From: Lumbricus rubellus | Lineage: Eukaryota > Annelida > Clitellata > Crassiclitellata > Lumbricidae | DNA: 64,000 nt | Direction of reading: 5' to 3' | Assembly: GCA_945859605.1 (NCBI GenBank) | Contig: OX243812.1 | Coordinates: 50,139,262-50,203,261, forward strand | Part shown: one piece after another, positions 1-13,269 of the stretch | How the letters are laid out: every line of letters begins with the position of its first letter | Position numbering within the stretch: position 1 is the stretch's first letter | Notes under the pieces: model-generated | Seen by the model: only the letters and a program-made list of their open reading frames with translations | Told to the model about the DNA's origin: nothing | Database searches by the model: none | Position numbers and translations under genes: made by a program

Positions 1-1381
1 CGTCGGCCGTTTTCATTCATGTCCACCAGATACGAATACTTGGATCTTCTTTGTAGCACTGTACATGGACCATGCCATCGTGAGATCAATTTGTTGGTTG
101 ACGTTGGATATAGTACGTTGACGTTTTCTCCTGGTTTGAATTCTTTATATTTTGCTTTCTTGTTATATTGGCCGGCATACTGTTTTTGTTTCTCCAATTT
201 CTTTGCATTTTCCACCTGTTTTTCATCATTCGTATTCTCCGTAAACATTTCTCTCATGCTCGTACCAATTTCCACATCGCTCCCCGAATCTTCACTATCA
301 TTTCGTTCACATGCAGCCATCTCTTCTTCAGTTTCATTGTTCTCAGATGTTGTTCTTTCGTCATCTTGAATGCTGAGTTCATCTTCGCTGTCCGTGTCCT
401 CTTCTTGCGAACTTTCGTTTATCATTTCATCTTCTCCGCCTTCGACTTCTGCTCTCCGACTTTGTGCTCTTGTAGTCACATTCGCTTGTAGTTCCCCTTG
501 CAATACACTCACTGGCGGAATCTCTTTCAATTCTGCAATTATCTCCGGATGTAGCAAGAACTTTTCCTTGTTTTCTTTGCACAGATCCGCTGGAATGCTG
601 GCACACACTAAAGTTAAATATGGCGCGATATTTATTGTCCTGTCATCTGTAGCTGCTCCTTCGTTACGACCGCTCATCCGCACTTCGATTTTCACCAACT
701 TAGCTGGAATCGGCTCTCCAGCTACACATTGCAAATGAACTCTGCCGATTTCTTCTACTGTCGTTCCTTTCAGTAGTTCCTCGTTGATTACTGGTATCTC
801 GGTCCCCGTGTCAATCAACGCCTCGACTTGCACAGGCTGCCCATCAGTCCCACGTATCTCCACATTTACATGCTGCAACGATATCTTCTTTATGCGTTGA
901 CACTCCTCTTTACTTTTTGTTTCTCGACAAATTGCTGCAATGGAAGTAGTCTTTATCGCTTCTTTCTGTATGGTGAACTGCGGCGTACACTTCATTACCG
1001 ACTTCACTTCTGTTTCACGATCGTCCGATTCTTCAAACTGGTCTGGTGCATTCATCACTTGTATCTGGTTTACTCGAAGATTTTCTGCACTTCTGCTAAA
1101 GTTCTTCCTCATGTTTGCCGCTCCTGGTGCTTGGCAATTTTTTATTAGGTGCTTGTCAGAATGACAGTTGTGGCAACGTTTCTTTATAAAACTTCTTTGC
1201 TCATTGTTCTCCCACTTGCTGTACGGCGTGTATGATGCATTACTTTCTGTTGGGCGTCCCAGCGGCGGAGTTCGATTGTAGGCTTGTCTGTCCCACGTTG
1301 ACTCTTTCTTATCTTGCCAATACTGCTTTCCAGAATAGTTATCTTTCTTTGCATCATTACTCTTGGCTTGGCTTCCGGTGT
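1..1381 (-). pseudogene. LTR retrotransposon gag/pol segment: zinc knuckle, aspartic protease, integrase C-terminal-like domain
   Basis: One frame stays open on the minus strand from about 1381 to the window edge. In order it encodes a nucleocapsid-type zinc knuckle (C-x2-C-x4-H-x4-C, CHNCHSDKHLIKNC, near 1145-1180), an aspartic protease core (ALIDTGTEIPVI, near 800-830), a long acidic Glu/Asp/Ser linker (about 280-500), and a segment ending in SRWHGPCTVLQRRSKYSYLV that resembles the GPY/F-type C-terminal domain of Gypsy integrases. No reverse transcriptase, RNase H or integrase core lies between protease and the GPY/F-like part. Either these were deleted or this clade puts them downstream, beyond position 1. 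The frame is the continuation of the gag at 3407-4969, separated from it by the inserted transposon at 1382-3414. Confidence 0.8.
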
Positions 1382-3414
1382 GCATATAGGCATTCCGTAC
1401 CCGATTTCATAGCATTGCCAGCCATAACGCCTTCTCATTGGCTGGTTCCAGATTATGAATATTCATAACCAATGACGTGTCTAGTGCCTTCTCGTGCGCT
1501 ACTGTTGTTGCTGTTGTGATCGCACTGTGAAAAGGCTGATTGCGGTGCTTTTACAGTTTTAATTAAGGAGTTTCCATTCGATAGTGAAGTAGCTTAATCG
1601 AAAGTGTGAAGGCAGACTACTTCTAATCAGAGCAAAAACAAAATCCGAAGGTTACGCGTTGTTACATGCCTGCCATCGAATAATGTCATCGACCAACTCA
1701 TCGCTTCAATAATACACCGTGCTCAAATAGCTAAGTGATGTAACAGGCGTCTGCTTCGTTGATTCAATCAATCATCAATCAATCAATTAACTTTATTGAA
1801 AACCACCACAAAGTAATATAAGCTCACAGTGTACAAATTTGTGTGCGGGTTGTCAACAGGTAAACCCAAAGGAACATTATGGTTCCGCAAAACAGGGTTC
1901 CATATTTACATCAGTAATTTATCAGTTATTATACATTGATGGTCACCATTATATCTTCATAATCACATTATAAGATGTCAACAGTTGATTTTTTTATTGG
2001 GAGCTTAAGGCTTTAGGCAAGATGGATAAAAAAACCACACTAAACACAGACAATTCATGCAGTGCATATATGAACAAGTGCATTATGCAAGCAACAATAA
2101 CATAACTCAAACAAGTGCAGCCAAAAGGTAACATTTGAATTTCCGTTTGAATTGGTGAACAGTGGGTATGTGTTTAAGGTGATTGAACTGCGATACCAAA
2201 AATCAAAACTGCGCTACAGAAGTCATTACATTAGATTTGACTAGACTTCAGTAGCCTAAATTCGCACCAGTTTAAACTAGTGTTCCACACATCCCCCAAT
2301 AGTAGGCCTAATTTAAAAAGCTCTAGGTTTATTCAGTGTTCGTGAACTGTCTCATTTTCCATGCCCACTATTCGACAACCAGTAATATTTCGAGCTTAAG
2401 TACGGTAGTTCATGTCAATCTCAGTTCTAGTGAAAATCATCCTAAATTTTAAGCCTATGTGTAATCTATGTTCTATTGCATAGGCCTATAGGCCTAGGCC
2501 TAAATACGTTTTATTAAGATAAGTGTGACAGTTAGGCAATTTAGGCTATCTTTATTCAAATTATTCAAATTTGATTAGTTTGAATCATGAATCAGAACTC
2601 TTTGCATCCACGTTCACAGACCTTCTAATTCCAAGTTCTGACTTTCTGACAAGAGTGGATTTGTAGAAGCACTTCTGTACAGTTAAAAACTATCAAAAGG
2701 GTCATTGTCCTCTGTTTGGAAGTAATTTACCATGGAGGATGGGAAAGGAAAGAAGGGGTTGTGGCGTTATGCAGATCTAAAAATTTCTTTAAACAGCCCT
2801 GTAAGAGTGAAGGTTACTGTTGAATTAGTAATAGCCTAAGTAGGCCTACCAATAAAAGCATTAATATGAATGCAAGTAGCCTTATGGCTTTACATAATAG
2901 AAAGGCATTCGCTAAAAACATCAGTGTTAATCTGTTATCATTGCTCACCAATAAATAATATTCTCTTTATTCAACAATCCAGTTGACAAGCCGCAACCTA
3001 TAATAGTCTAATGACAACTTGTCACGATTCAGACATAGCGAAGTCCCAACATTTACAGGTTCACCTACCTGCCAATTGCTTACATTTTAAATACAATAGT
3101 TAAACTAAACTCGGGTGTTTAAATTTTTGGGTGAGGCAGTGGTCTAGTGGTGTAGGCTATCTATTTATTAAAGCGCTTTATAAATCTTAGCAGGTAACTG
3201 CCATATAGCCTACTAGGTCTAATGGACGCAAAGGCTGCGAGTTATTAAACATAATAGCTTAAGATTATTGATATTGCCAACGCAAGCCGCAGTTTGTAAA
3301 CAAAACGTGTTTAATGATGTCACTGGTTATGAATATTCATAATATGGGATCGGCCAATGAGAAGGCGCTTAAGGCTGACAATGCTACCAAACCGGGTACG
3401 GAATGCCTATATGC
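1382..3414. mobile_element. Non-autonomous DNA transposon (2,033 bp) inserted in gag
   Basis: The ends are inverted repeats of about 95 bp starting GCATATAGGCATTCCGTACC (left 1382-1477, right about 3320-3414). They are flanked by a perfect 9-bp target duplication TTCCGGTGT (1373-1381 and 3415-3423). The interior has no meaningful ORF. A 9-bp duplication fits Mutator-like elements among known superfamilies, but the termini do not let me assign a family. It contains, around 2680-2805, a degraded copy of the hAT-type MITE seen at 22746-22945. Confidence 0.88.
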
Positions 3415-4969
3415 TTCCGGTGTCTTTGCTATCCTTGTTCCACTTGGGTTGCTTTGGACTATTGTCCCATGACTCATATTTCGGCTTTTCTTGAAACATC
3501 ACACCAATCCGATTGTTTACATGTATGTCTGCGAGGTCTGCCACGTCACTGGCTTCCAAGCATTCTGTGCCCTCTTTTGCTAAGACAAACTGTAGTGGAC
3601 CTGGTGGTAAACATTCTTTCAGCTTGTCCGCCACTAACAAATCAAACAGCTTCTCGTAGTCTTTGTCCACTCGTCTACTTCGGACATAATAATTCAACAG
3701 GTTCTTCAGCCTAGCCGTGAACATCGTGTACGTTTCTTCGGCTGTCTTCTTGGCATCTGCAAACCTTGACCTGTACTCACGAGCTGTTAACTTGAATTCC
3801 TTCAACAAGTGCTCTTTCACTGCATCGTATTTATCTAAATTCTCAAATGACAATCGATTCAATACCGTTCGCGCTCTCGGGGTCATCAACGGCAATAACA
3901 ACTTCACCCAGTACTGCTTTTCCACAGCAAAACTATTGAATGCATTCTCCACGGTCTCAAAATATAATGGCACTTCCATCATATCATACGGCATCTTAGG
4001 CAATACATGCTTCATGGCATCACCAATCTTCTTAATCTTTGACACCATTGTCTCACTTTCTCTGAGCCTATTTCGTTCTGACTCTTCACGACATTTTCTA
4101 TCGTCTTCGTCTTTCTTCTTCAGTCTATTTTGATCTTCTATCCTCCGCAGTTCTTCCTGTTCTATCTTCTGTTGTAATAGTTCTAACTGCTTTCTGCGTT
4201 CTTCCTTTTCAATAGTCAATTCTTGGAGTTGAGCCTCCTTGATAGCAAGTTTCTTTTGTTCCAACTGCATCTGCTCTTCTCTTTCTCTTTCTACTTTTTC
4301 CAAATTGTCTTTTTCGGCTTGGAATTCTTCCTGTCGAATCTCTGCGGCTCTTTGCAGTTCTTGTAAACGCATCTTTTCCTTTTCTTCCTCACGAGCTTTT
4401 TTGTCTTCGATCTGCTGTCTCCGTATTTCTTCATCGCTTCTCCTTGCTTTTTCATATTCTATCATTAACTCCATCCTTCTTCGTTCTGATTCGTCACGAT
4501 CTATTCTCATTTGTTCTAATTGTATCTGGAACTGCTGCCTCTGCATATCTATCTCTTGTTGTCGTAATTCTCTCTCTTCTCGTCTACGCTGCTCTTCTTT
4601 CCCTTTTTCCTCTTGTCTACGCTGCTCTTCTTTCTCTAGTCTAATCCTTTCTGCTTTTTCTGCTCTTTCAGCTCGTTGCTCCTCTTTCTCCTTTTCTTCT
4701 TGTCTACTCATCATCATGAATTGTAGCAACGCCTCCATGGACATCGGTGCCTGAGGTTTCTCAACCGGCTTTTCTTTAGCGCCTCCAACAGCACCTTCTT
4801 CTTCAACTTCTTCCTTTGCCCAAATCTCAGCCAAAGTTCTCATCAAATGTTCCCTCGACATCTGTTCAACTTCTTCTGCGTCTACGCCTGCTTCAATTAA
4901 TAATTTTACTAGTCTCTCCGAAGACATCTTTTTAATAGCTGCTTGCTTTTGCTCCGTAAGTTTCTCCAT
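3407..4969 (-). pseudogene. Gag protein of LTR retrotransposon (N-terminal part, cut by transposon)
   Basis: The 520-aa frame starts MEKLTEQKQAAIKKMSSERL. Residues 1-50 resemble a SAP-like helical start. Residues ~80-310 are an extreme Glu/Arg/Gln-rich coiled coil. Residues ~330-490 look like a retroelement capsid domain (AREYRSRFADAKKTAEETYT and following), the assembly part of Gag. The stop at 3407 is created by the transposon at 1382-3414. Without it the frame continues into the zinc knuckle at 1-1381. The protein would form the cytoplasmic virus-like particle of the retrotransposon. Upstream (5301 onward) lie a primer-binding site and a likely LTR. Confidence 0.82.
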
Positions 4970-5288
4970 CTTACTTCTTTACTTTACAGATGCTTGATAA
5001 AATAGTAGGCTACTCTTCAAATGTTCGCAATTGACTGACTTCAATTCTTTATGCACACTTCAATAGACAAGCAAGTTTTTCTACCTTGTAGTCGTTGTGT
5101 TGTCGTTTCTCACTGACGTACGGATGCTCGATGTATCGTTGCTTCTCCCGTGTGCTCGGCTCCTTGATAAATTCACAGCGTCCGTTCCTCCACAACGTCT
5201 GTTGATTGGATAGAATCCCTCCGTTCGTAACTTGGCACGTAGACCCGCCGTTCGTAACTAGGATCGTTCTCCTGCAACTTGGATCGTT

Positions 5289-5801
5289 ATCTCACCGCAA
5301 CGACACCAAATGTGATATCCTCCTTGTGATCACCTCCTCCTATCAGTCTCTTCGGAAGCTTCTTCGTATAAGTTCGTGGTAGCATAGGCCTATCCCTAGA
5401 TAACTGTTTCATTAGCTATATGGCTAGGTAAAGAATCTACAGACTTTCACTGTTTTGTAACCAACAACGACGACGTGTTTAAGTCTTCTTATTATACTCC
5501 AAAATCCGATGTAAAGTAAAACGATCAGCAACAACACAACAATGACTACACTTGCGTTATCATAACAACTACACGACTACTACCTTCATCAGTCTACTCT
5601 ATCGCAACTCAACAACAACTATTACAGCCTATCTCAACGGCTCTCAACACACAACACTCCTTCTTCACTTCCACTCCCTCCTTGTACACTCAACGTACGC
5701 TCGTCTAGACATCACGCACTGTCCAGACAATCACCTGTCCAGACGCCGCGCGCCAATTTGCAGCTGTCCTACCTGCGTCGCTGTACGACAATCGTCGTGC
5801 A
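5289..5801 (-). repeat. Candidate 5' LTR and primer-binding site of the retrotransposon
   Basis: On the minus strand the sequence reads ...GATATCACA followed by TTTGGTGTCGTTGCGG. The TGGTGTCG part would pair with a tRNA 3' end (CGACACCA), which is where a primer-binding site should sit relative to gag at 4969. A TG...CA unit of about 500 bp (5801 to 5301) is a reasonable LTR. The partner LTR is outside the window, so neither boundary can be checked by alignment. Confidence 0.45.
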
Positions 5802-6005
5802 CTGATTAAATTAGCTTACAGTGCTTTTTTTCTGTGTGGATTCCAAGAGAAATAGGCTACATCAAACACAAAGAACGATAAAAAAATTTAAATTGGGAAG
5901 AACATTATTTTATTGAAGTTTTAAATCATGTCTATGATGTCTTTATGCAATGAGATAACAGGAAATTTTGACAAGGATGTCATGACGTCAAAATGATAGC
6001 CTAAG

Positions 6006-6282
6006 CAGTGCCGGATATTAAGGCATGCATGTTCAACATGTTCGGCCGAACAGGGGCCCCCACACTTTAGGGGGCCCCACAAACGCCAAAAAATTTCAGG
6101 AGCAAATTTCGACAAAACGACTATTTTCCCGAAAATTTCGCCAGGTGACTAAAAAAAGGTCATCAACTTTTTGGCGGATGAAATGGTATGATTTTCCCGA
6201 AAATTTCGCTAGATGACTAAAAAAAGAAGATTATCGCAAAAATGTCCCGAACAGGGCTACTACATTGCTTAATCCGGCCCTG
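6006..6282. mobile_element. hAT-type MITE (277 bp)
   Basis: The ends are CAGTGCCGGAT...ATCCGGCCCTG (imperfect inverted repeats) with a perfect 8-bp target duplication AGCCTAAG (5998-6005, 6283-6290), the hAT signature. It has no coding capacity. Confidence 0.85.
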
Positions 6283-7305
6283 AGCCTAAGGTTCTACCAT
6301 CGCAGTGTGACAATAAAAAAAAATCGAAAATGGGGAGGAGAGCACATCCCGATCCCAAACCCCTTCCCTGCTCGGCGCTGTGCTTCTCGGCGATCATACT
6401 TTGGCCGCGAGTTCGTCCTTTAAAACCAGGACCAAGTCTCCACTTATGTGAACAGTGGTGATTTCAATAAGTCTCCTATAAAAAAGGGTCAAAAAATTTT
6501 TCGCGCGCTCACGCGCGCATATTTTTTACGCTCTTTTGAGCACCCCCACTCTTCGGGTCAACTCGGCGCCTATGCCCACTACACCACCGCGTCCCAATGC
6601 TAGACTGCTCTGCGATATGCTCCACTTGAGTTTAGAAGATATCGCATCTCAATTAATGCGCTGACTTCTGCTGTTCATTTCACTGTATACGACTTCAGTT
6701 TGGTTCACCATCGGCTGGTGATGCACTGTGCATTATTGCTGGCGCTATAGAAGTTATTGTGTGTATGAAAAATTACGACCAATGCATCGTATCGGAGACG
6801 GATCCCCAGCTAGGCCTATAGGTTAGAGTAAAGTTGCGAGAGAGACCAAATTCCAAAGAGAGGAGGCAGAGCAGTGTTGCTAAGGCGGGTTTCGATGAGT
6901 ACGAAAATTTTTCGATGGCTTACAGTGGAAATGCTGGCAGTCAATTAAAGGCGTATAATTATTATTATGATTATGTTCCTGATAACAGCTATAATGCAGC
7001 ACAGTGCCTCGTCCTCGATCCTCGATGGTATGATCCTCGACCTGGACTGGCCTCCCCTTTCTAGAACTCTTCAGACATTCCTCTCTCATCTTAAGACAGT
7101 TTTTTGGCCGCACTGAGGTTGGAGCGCATCTGAGTAGTCCTCTTGAAGAGGCGCTATACAAATTCATTAAACGAATGAATGAGTATGAAGACTTAGTGGT
7201 AGGCCCTAGAGAGAGAGTGACCACAACAGACCATAGAAAACTGCTAGCATAGCCATTAGCTAGGCTATCACTGAAGATAACCGTCTGCAGTTCAGAAGCC
7301 TATAA
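6283..7305. other. Gene-free host DNA with a SINE-type tail
   Basis: No supported gene. A CG-rich block near 6495-6580 (CGCGCGCTCACGCGCGC) looks repeat-derived. Around 7120-7175 the string GGAGCGCATCTGAGTAGTCC followed by GAGGCGCTATACAAATTCATT matches the 3' end of the SINE family also seen at about 14050, 21850 and (inverted) 45650. Confidence 0.5.
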
Positions 7306-10300
7306 TTAATTAATCATAGCTAGCCTAGAACCGTGTACCTTCGGAGTTTCTTTAATGTCGGCGAGCTTCTTGTCAATCCGAATCTCTGTTTCGTCAGCAA
7401 AGTCGTCAATTAATCCGACGAATCTGATGACGTATGACAAGAACCACGTGAGCAGGATGAAGACCCAGAACCCGATGGCCAGACGATACCACTGCACGGA
7501 ATCCTCCGATGGCAGGACTTCTCCTGAAAGAAATCATCCAATACAACACAATATAAAACAGTTACAACTGCAGCTTGATGTCAACCTTCTTACATGCCCA
7601 CAAGCCTCGACGGTGCAACTGCAATTATAATACATTGCAGAACAATAACAATTATTGTGAGTGTAGAACGTGCTCAAGATTCCTACACAGTAGGCCTAAC
7701 CGCCTCTGATGAGGATCGAAGTCGTACTCTCCGCGTTAGGCCTACACTGCCTACAGGCTACATACATAATAAAATTAGGGCCTATATAGTGGGACGAGAC
7801 TGCAGGGAGTGCTCGAAGTCGAAGTGTTTAACCGTTGAATAGCGCAGAGTCTATTTATTTGCTACCATAAACTTTAGTAGCCTATAAACAATTCTTACGG
7901 TTGAATCCTGGCATGTAGTCGCTGAATCCGATGGTGAAGAGAGTACAAGAGCAGAAGTAGACGGACTCTGCATAGCTCCATCGTTCCAGATGACTGAAGA
8001 TAGCAGCTGGGATGAGCACGAAAAGAAGAAAGCCGAGGATGAATCCTACCAGGTTCGAAATGAACCAGGACACTCTCCTTGGGATGGTCGACGTGGTACA
8101 AAGACGTCTCCTCGTCACCTTGATTCCTCTGCTGCCCAACTTACCGGAAGTCTTGACTGCGGCGTAGAAGAGAGGGATGCCGAGCCAGCTGTAGAAGATG
8201 CAGAAGACTCGACCCCACGTGTAGTCTGGCGCAAGTCGGTGATACCCTTCACAAAGTATATTATGTGCAGTGCATCGAACGATGGAGTGTAGCGTATAGT
8301 AGCATTCAATGTAGGCCTAATGTTGTAGGCCTATAGTTCTAGTGTAGTGCACCGTTGTATAGGCTATAATTATTTATAGTTTGTTATGGCGTAGTGCAGT
8401 TTACCGTAGTGCAATGTAGTGCCATTTGTTGCTGTGTAATTTGCATTTTTATATCGCCCTTCTTATAAAGCTCAGAAGTGCCTACACATGGACGGCGCAA
8501 CTGCAATTATATCACAGAGCAGTTATTGAGAGAATGACTTGCTCAAGGTCATACACACAGTGACCGCCTCAGACGAGGATCTCTTATAGCATTAGGCTAC
8601 AGGCCGACCACTCTAGCCAATCGGCTTGACACGTACGCAGAGTGAGAATTGCCGGGGGTTGGGGTTTCAATCCCGAAGTCTTTCTTAGAGCCCTTTAGTA
8701 AAGTTTGTTTCTTACACCCCAATTCCAAGTAGATAATGCCATAATGGTCCAAACCCCAGTCATTTTTCCACAATTCGTACACTGTTGACACGTAAGGATC
8801 TTTGCACCCGTCTCGCTTATCTCTGGTCGCAGTTTTCTTCGCTCTGCTGCATTAGGTGACCTGGTTGTTTCTTCGACCAGAACATTTTAGGATAGCCTAC
8901 AACCCAGCGCAACGGTTCTTCTGTTGTCAGCCTATAGCAAAAAGGATCTATGCAAAAAGGGCTTATAATTAACTGGCTACCCTTGGACCTTATTTGATCA
9001 TTGTTTTCTCTTGCTGAGTAGCCTATACGGATTGGGTTATCTTGAAGTGGCGCTAAATAAACTTTTTATTGCAACAGTGTAGCACCTATCGTCGTGTAGC
9101 TTTGCATAGTGTAGGCCTAGTCACTGTAGTCAGTGTAGTGTAACAGGGAACAGCAAGCTTTTTGTAGGCTAATCGTAATCTTGAAATTTCTTCGGCGTCC
9201 AAGAAAGCCCGGAAACTGCAAGGGCTTGACCATGTCGTGCAAACCAGCTTAATCCCACTGTAATCGCATTGACACAGTCACTATTTGATCTGTTGTGAAG
9301 GCATCTATAGTCTTAGATCTAGGCTAATATTATTATAGCCTACTGTCGCAAACGTGGCTATAGGCCTACACAGAGCTAACACAAAAAGGTCTTAGAGTAG
9401 ACTCAGTAGACTAAGACTGTTGTTATAGTATACCAATGTTGATTACAGACTTAAATTAAATTTCTGAGCTTACCGATGGACGAGAAAATGGATATGGCTG
9501 CAAAGATGGACGTTCGAATATCCCACTTCGCCCCTTCGATCAGCTGACCAGAGGAAGTGATGTAACCTCCGCTGTCCTCCAAATCGCCCAGAATTCCTTT
9601 CAATCGGATGAAGTCTGTCCAGTTCAAGCAGCCCATGTCGTTTCCATCCGCTACACGTATTTCCGACAATGCAATGCACGATACACAATAAGCAACAGGC
9701 CTGCAAAGGCCCTGCATTACAATACAGTGTAATGTAACCAATAATAGAATAGGCCTACTGTAACAGGCTACAGTGAGGCACAACAGTTTTATTTGCATAT
9801 TATCTGTTGCTAACGGAACTGCAAAGTTCAATACACGTACCGCGTTAGGCTACATTGCATTTACATTGATGAATTGGCTTAGATGTCAGAATTAAGGAAC
9901 TAAAGAAAAAGCGCGATTTTCTGACAGCGTGATCACGACTTAGTAATAGGCCTAATATTATGGCTGCTGACGGTTGCAACCACAATCGGTTATTATTAAT
10001 TGCAGTCTGCAACTCTGCATGCTTCATTGAGTTTCCAATCATTAAGTTTAATTAATTAATTAACAAATTAACATTTTTAGGGATGGAAAAGTTGTACACA
10101 TAACCCATGGATGTATAGAGTCTACAACATGGGACTACATAATGTCCTATAGCCTACATTATTATAGGCCTGGTGAAAACTCTGCAGTAGCGGCCTAACA
10201 CGCGACCAATTGACACGCGGTGTAAAACAGCACAATAGAACTGTAGGCCCTAGGCCTACAATAAAGCATGATATTGATCGAGCCTATTGCATGTTGGCTA

Positions 10301-10749
10301 CAGGCTGAAAACCTACATTTCGTCTTTGTCTTGATTCATAATGCTTCTTACTGATTGCTTCGAAATGTAGGCCTACATGCAGGCCTATACGCTACCTTTC
10401 AACTTAGTTGTCAAATTTGAGTTGCACTCCAATAAATTTCGTTGTAACACTATATAGCCTTGCGTATTTAAAAAATAGACTATAGGCGTAAGCCTACACT
10501 CACTTGGACCTACAATTGTAATTAACATATTTTATGCCTATCTGTATTAGTATGTAGCTAAGCTACGGTACTATAATTAGATAATAAGGTTTTAGACTTA
10601 TACTTACTCGTGTATTGGCTAAGTTCTTGGAGAACCTGTGGTAAGAGATCTGTTTCATATCTCTGTTCTAGAAAGTGGAAGACGATTCCTCCAATCACAG
10701 CGTACAGCAGAGTAATCAGGATGACGATCAGAGTTACCTTGGTCTTCAT
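7306..10749 (-). CDS. Two-pore-domain potassium channel (K2P), gene 1
   Basis: Four exons on the minus strand: 10608-10749, 9474-9650, 7899-8246, 7306-7523 (885 bp, 294 aa), all introns phase 1 with GT-AG borders. The ATG at 10749 begins MKTKVTLIVILITLLYAVIG, the first membrane segment, followed by FHFLEQ typical of K2P M1. Exon 2 carries the extracellular cap with the conserved Cys (MGCLN). The first pore filter spans the exon 2/3 junction and reads S-I-G-Y-H. Exon 3 has M2 (WLGIPLFYAAV), M3 and the second pore TIGFSDYMPG. Exon 4 has M4 (FWVFILLTWFLSYVI). K2P channels are plasma-membrane dimers that set background K+ leak. Both filters depart from the usual GYG/GFG, so conduction may be altered. 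The gene is a tandem paralogue of 14357-19282. A GT after codon AAG near the end of exon 4 could splice to a further exon I did not find. Confidence 0.85.
8597..8815. repeat. Dispersed repeat shared with 62400-62535
   Basis: The segment containing AGTCTTTCTTAGAGCCC, CCCAATTCCAAGT and CCCCAGTCATTTTTCCACAA recurs, diverged, near 62430-62530 next to the decayed transposon there. It lies in intron 2 of K2P gene 1 and has no coding capacity. Confidence 0.6.
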
Positions 10750-11859
10750 GATCGCCACTGATCAAGATGGAGACATGCAGGATCTGCAGCCTTCCGTAAC
10801 GTGGATGAAGAACAAATCCGTGATTCTATTATTATGGATCCTTTCCTAACGCATTGGTCCAGTTCCAAGACGTAGCGTGTGGCTCGGATCCTATAGGAGT
10901 TCAGCAGGGGCTAGTTCCTAACTTCTTATATACCCTATAGTACGGTTACATACATAAGCGAATCTCATTTTCAGCAAGGAATAGGATCATGTAGCTCTAG
11001 TGTAAAGTTCCAGCAATCGTTTGTCGGTTTTGTCTTCCAAGTCAAATCCTTTCCATAATAGCACGATTGCTGAGAGATAGGTTATTGCTATTGTTGCAGT
11101 TAATCCATTAAATTTGGAAATCTTGAAGCAACATGAGCCGAAACGTAGCCTATAGGCCCTACTGGCTTTCAAATCCTTCGCTGCGTATTGCAAGACATGC
11201 TTTGTCAACAAACTTGCTTACAACGCCCCGACCAGTCTCTGGTCATACAATGGGTGTAGGTAGCGGCGCGCCTATGGTTCGCTTAAATAGTCGTATTATA
11301 TGAAGGACTGCATGCACGAAAGCACACGTAATAAACCATTGCTGAAGTGTACAGTCCAATAGAGAACTTTATCTCCATATTGGATTTCACGTTCTGCGCT
11401 ATAATAAAGTGTAGGCCTACAGTGAACTCTATATTTATATACTAGCTGTGAATATTATTTGCATGTACGCATGTAGACCTACAGTACACCTAGAGCTATG
11501 TGTGCATGAAGCTTATGTATCTACACACGTACATAGGCCTACATGTATATACACATACATAATTATGTACAATACATAGGCACATACATGCACATAGAGA
11601 CATGTAGGGCTGTAGGCTATACACACACAATGTCTGACGTTTGAACCCTTTTGCTACAGAAAGAACAGTCACGCTCTAGTTAGAGGGTTACAATATCATC
11701 ATAATTTATAGGCCTAGGCTATAACACATGAGCATCGTATAACATATAATATGCACGTAGATATAATGCACACTTTCATATAATTATATAATTATATAAT
11801 TATAGGCCTATATATTACGTGGATTTTAAATAGACCTGTGTATCTTTACATTCATACTA

Positions 11860-13269
11860 CAGGGTGGCTCCAAAAAAAACGTACCACAGGATAAAATGCG
11901 ATAACTTCTCAACCGATTGACATTTTTCTCCGAAAATTTTCCAATTTGTAGGGGAATGAATTTTCAACAATCCCTGAAAGTTTCAGTTGAAACTTTTCAT
12001 GTTTGCAAAAGTTACAGCTGTTCAAACTTAAAATTTCGTTTTTTCAAATTTTCGCGGAAAATGAACGTCACTTGTAGATTTCCATGTCAAATGATATCAC
12101 TTTTCACTACGACCTCAGAATTTCGTTTTACACTTTATTGTAAGGTATAATGAGAGTGTCCACTCCCTGCCTTAGCACAAGCTCAACTTCTTTTTGTGAA
12201 GCTCAGTATGGTCTTGTTGGTCGGGTCCTGCGGCAACTGACCCCACATTAGCAGCAAGACTTAATTGCTTCAGCTGGCCAATGTTCTCCAACTTGGGATG
12301 AAATGTCTTGCAGCGTTCCAGAATAGTTCACCAGACGTAATAAGCAAGAGGACTAAGGTCTGGCGAGTTTGTTAGTCACCTTTGCCAATAAATTTACTGC
12401 ATTTGATGGCAAAAATAAGGTAGCGTCATCATAATCAGCCTTGCCGTGCGAGCAAGCAGGCGCACCGTCCTGCTGGAAATTAAAACCAGATGTTAGAGCA
12501 TGCCTGGTCTTCAATGAGTCTGGGTAAGAGAGTTCAGCGATGAGTTTGACATTTAGCCTACTGAATGGTATTAAATGCAGTCTTTTCTTGCAGCTGTAAC
12601 ACACGCCAGCATAGCTGATACTGAAATCATGATGTGCTTTGCAAACGTAACCCTTTCGAATACCAAGCGAATTTCCTGAACATGACATTTTCCCCCGTCA
12701 GACCAAATGACAACTTCCTGCCTCTCTTCCAGCATCTGACCTTCGTTACATAAACACGTTTGCAGATAGCCTTCAAAGTGCTTCAGGCTTCACTTTTCAC
12801 TGGGTCTTTTGCTATGACCGCGCGATGTCCCAGTCTCTGTTCACGTAACGTCCGAGTTCCCATTTTATCCTCTGCAGAAACTTTGCCCATGACGTTCAGT
12901 AACGGATTCACAAACTGAGGCCTTAATATACAAAATATGACCATATACTAACAGCTTACATAATAAACAGCTTATCTACAGCTCTTAGTGAGGTTGTATG
13001 ACATTGCCATCATTTTATGTGTTGCAATTTGCCAAAAAAATCGTTATGAAATCACATGTAATGGAACAAGATTCTCCGGATATTCAAAAAAACGAAATTT
13101 TAAGTTTGAACAGCTGTAACTTTTGCAAACATGAAAAGTTTCAACTGAAACTTTCAGGGATTGTGGCAAATTTATTCCCCTGCAAATTGGAAAATTTTCG
13201 GAGAAAAAGGTCAATCGGTAGCGAAGTTATCGCATTTTTTCCGGTGGTACGTTTTTTTTAGCCACCTTG
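11860..13269 (-). mobile_element. Mariner-like element, copy 1 (1,410 bp)
   Basis: The ends CAGGGTGGCT...AGCCACCTTG sit between TA dinucleotides (11858-11859 and 13270-13271), and the inverted repeats run for roughly 200-250 bp. The same family recurs at 24194-25636. The interior holds a decayed transposase. Confidence 0.85.
12353..12688 (-). pseudogene. Decayed mariner-type transposase
   Basis: Within the mariner-like element, the frame contains FNFQQDGAPACSHGKADYDD, which matches the second catalytic block of mariner transposases (FQQDGAPAH). Upstream and downstream frames are broken by stops. Mariner transposases cut and paste at TA using a DDE/D catalytic triad. This copy cannot encode a full enzyme. 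Confidence 0.75.

Noticed and set aside
4239..4754. 171-aa Ser/Cys-rich plus-strand ORF
   Set aside because: Shadow of the Glu/Arg-rich coiled coil of gag on the other strand.
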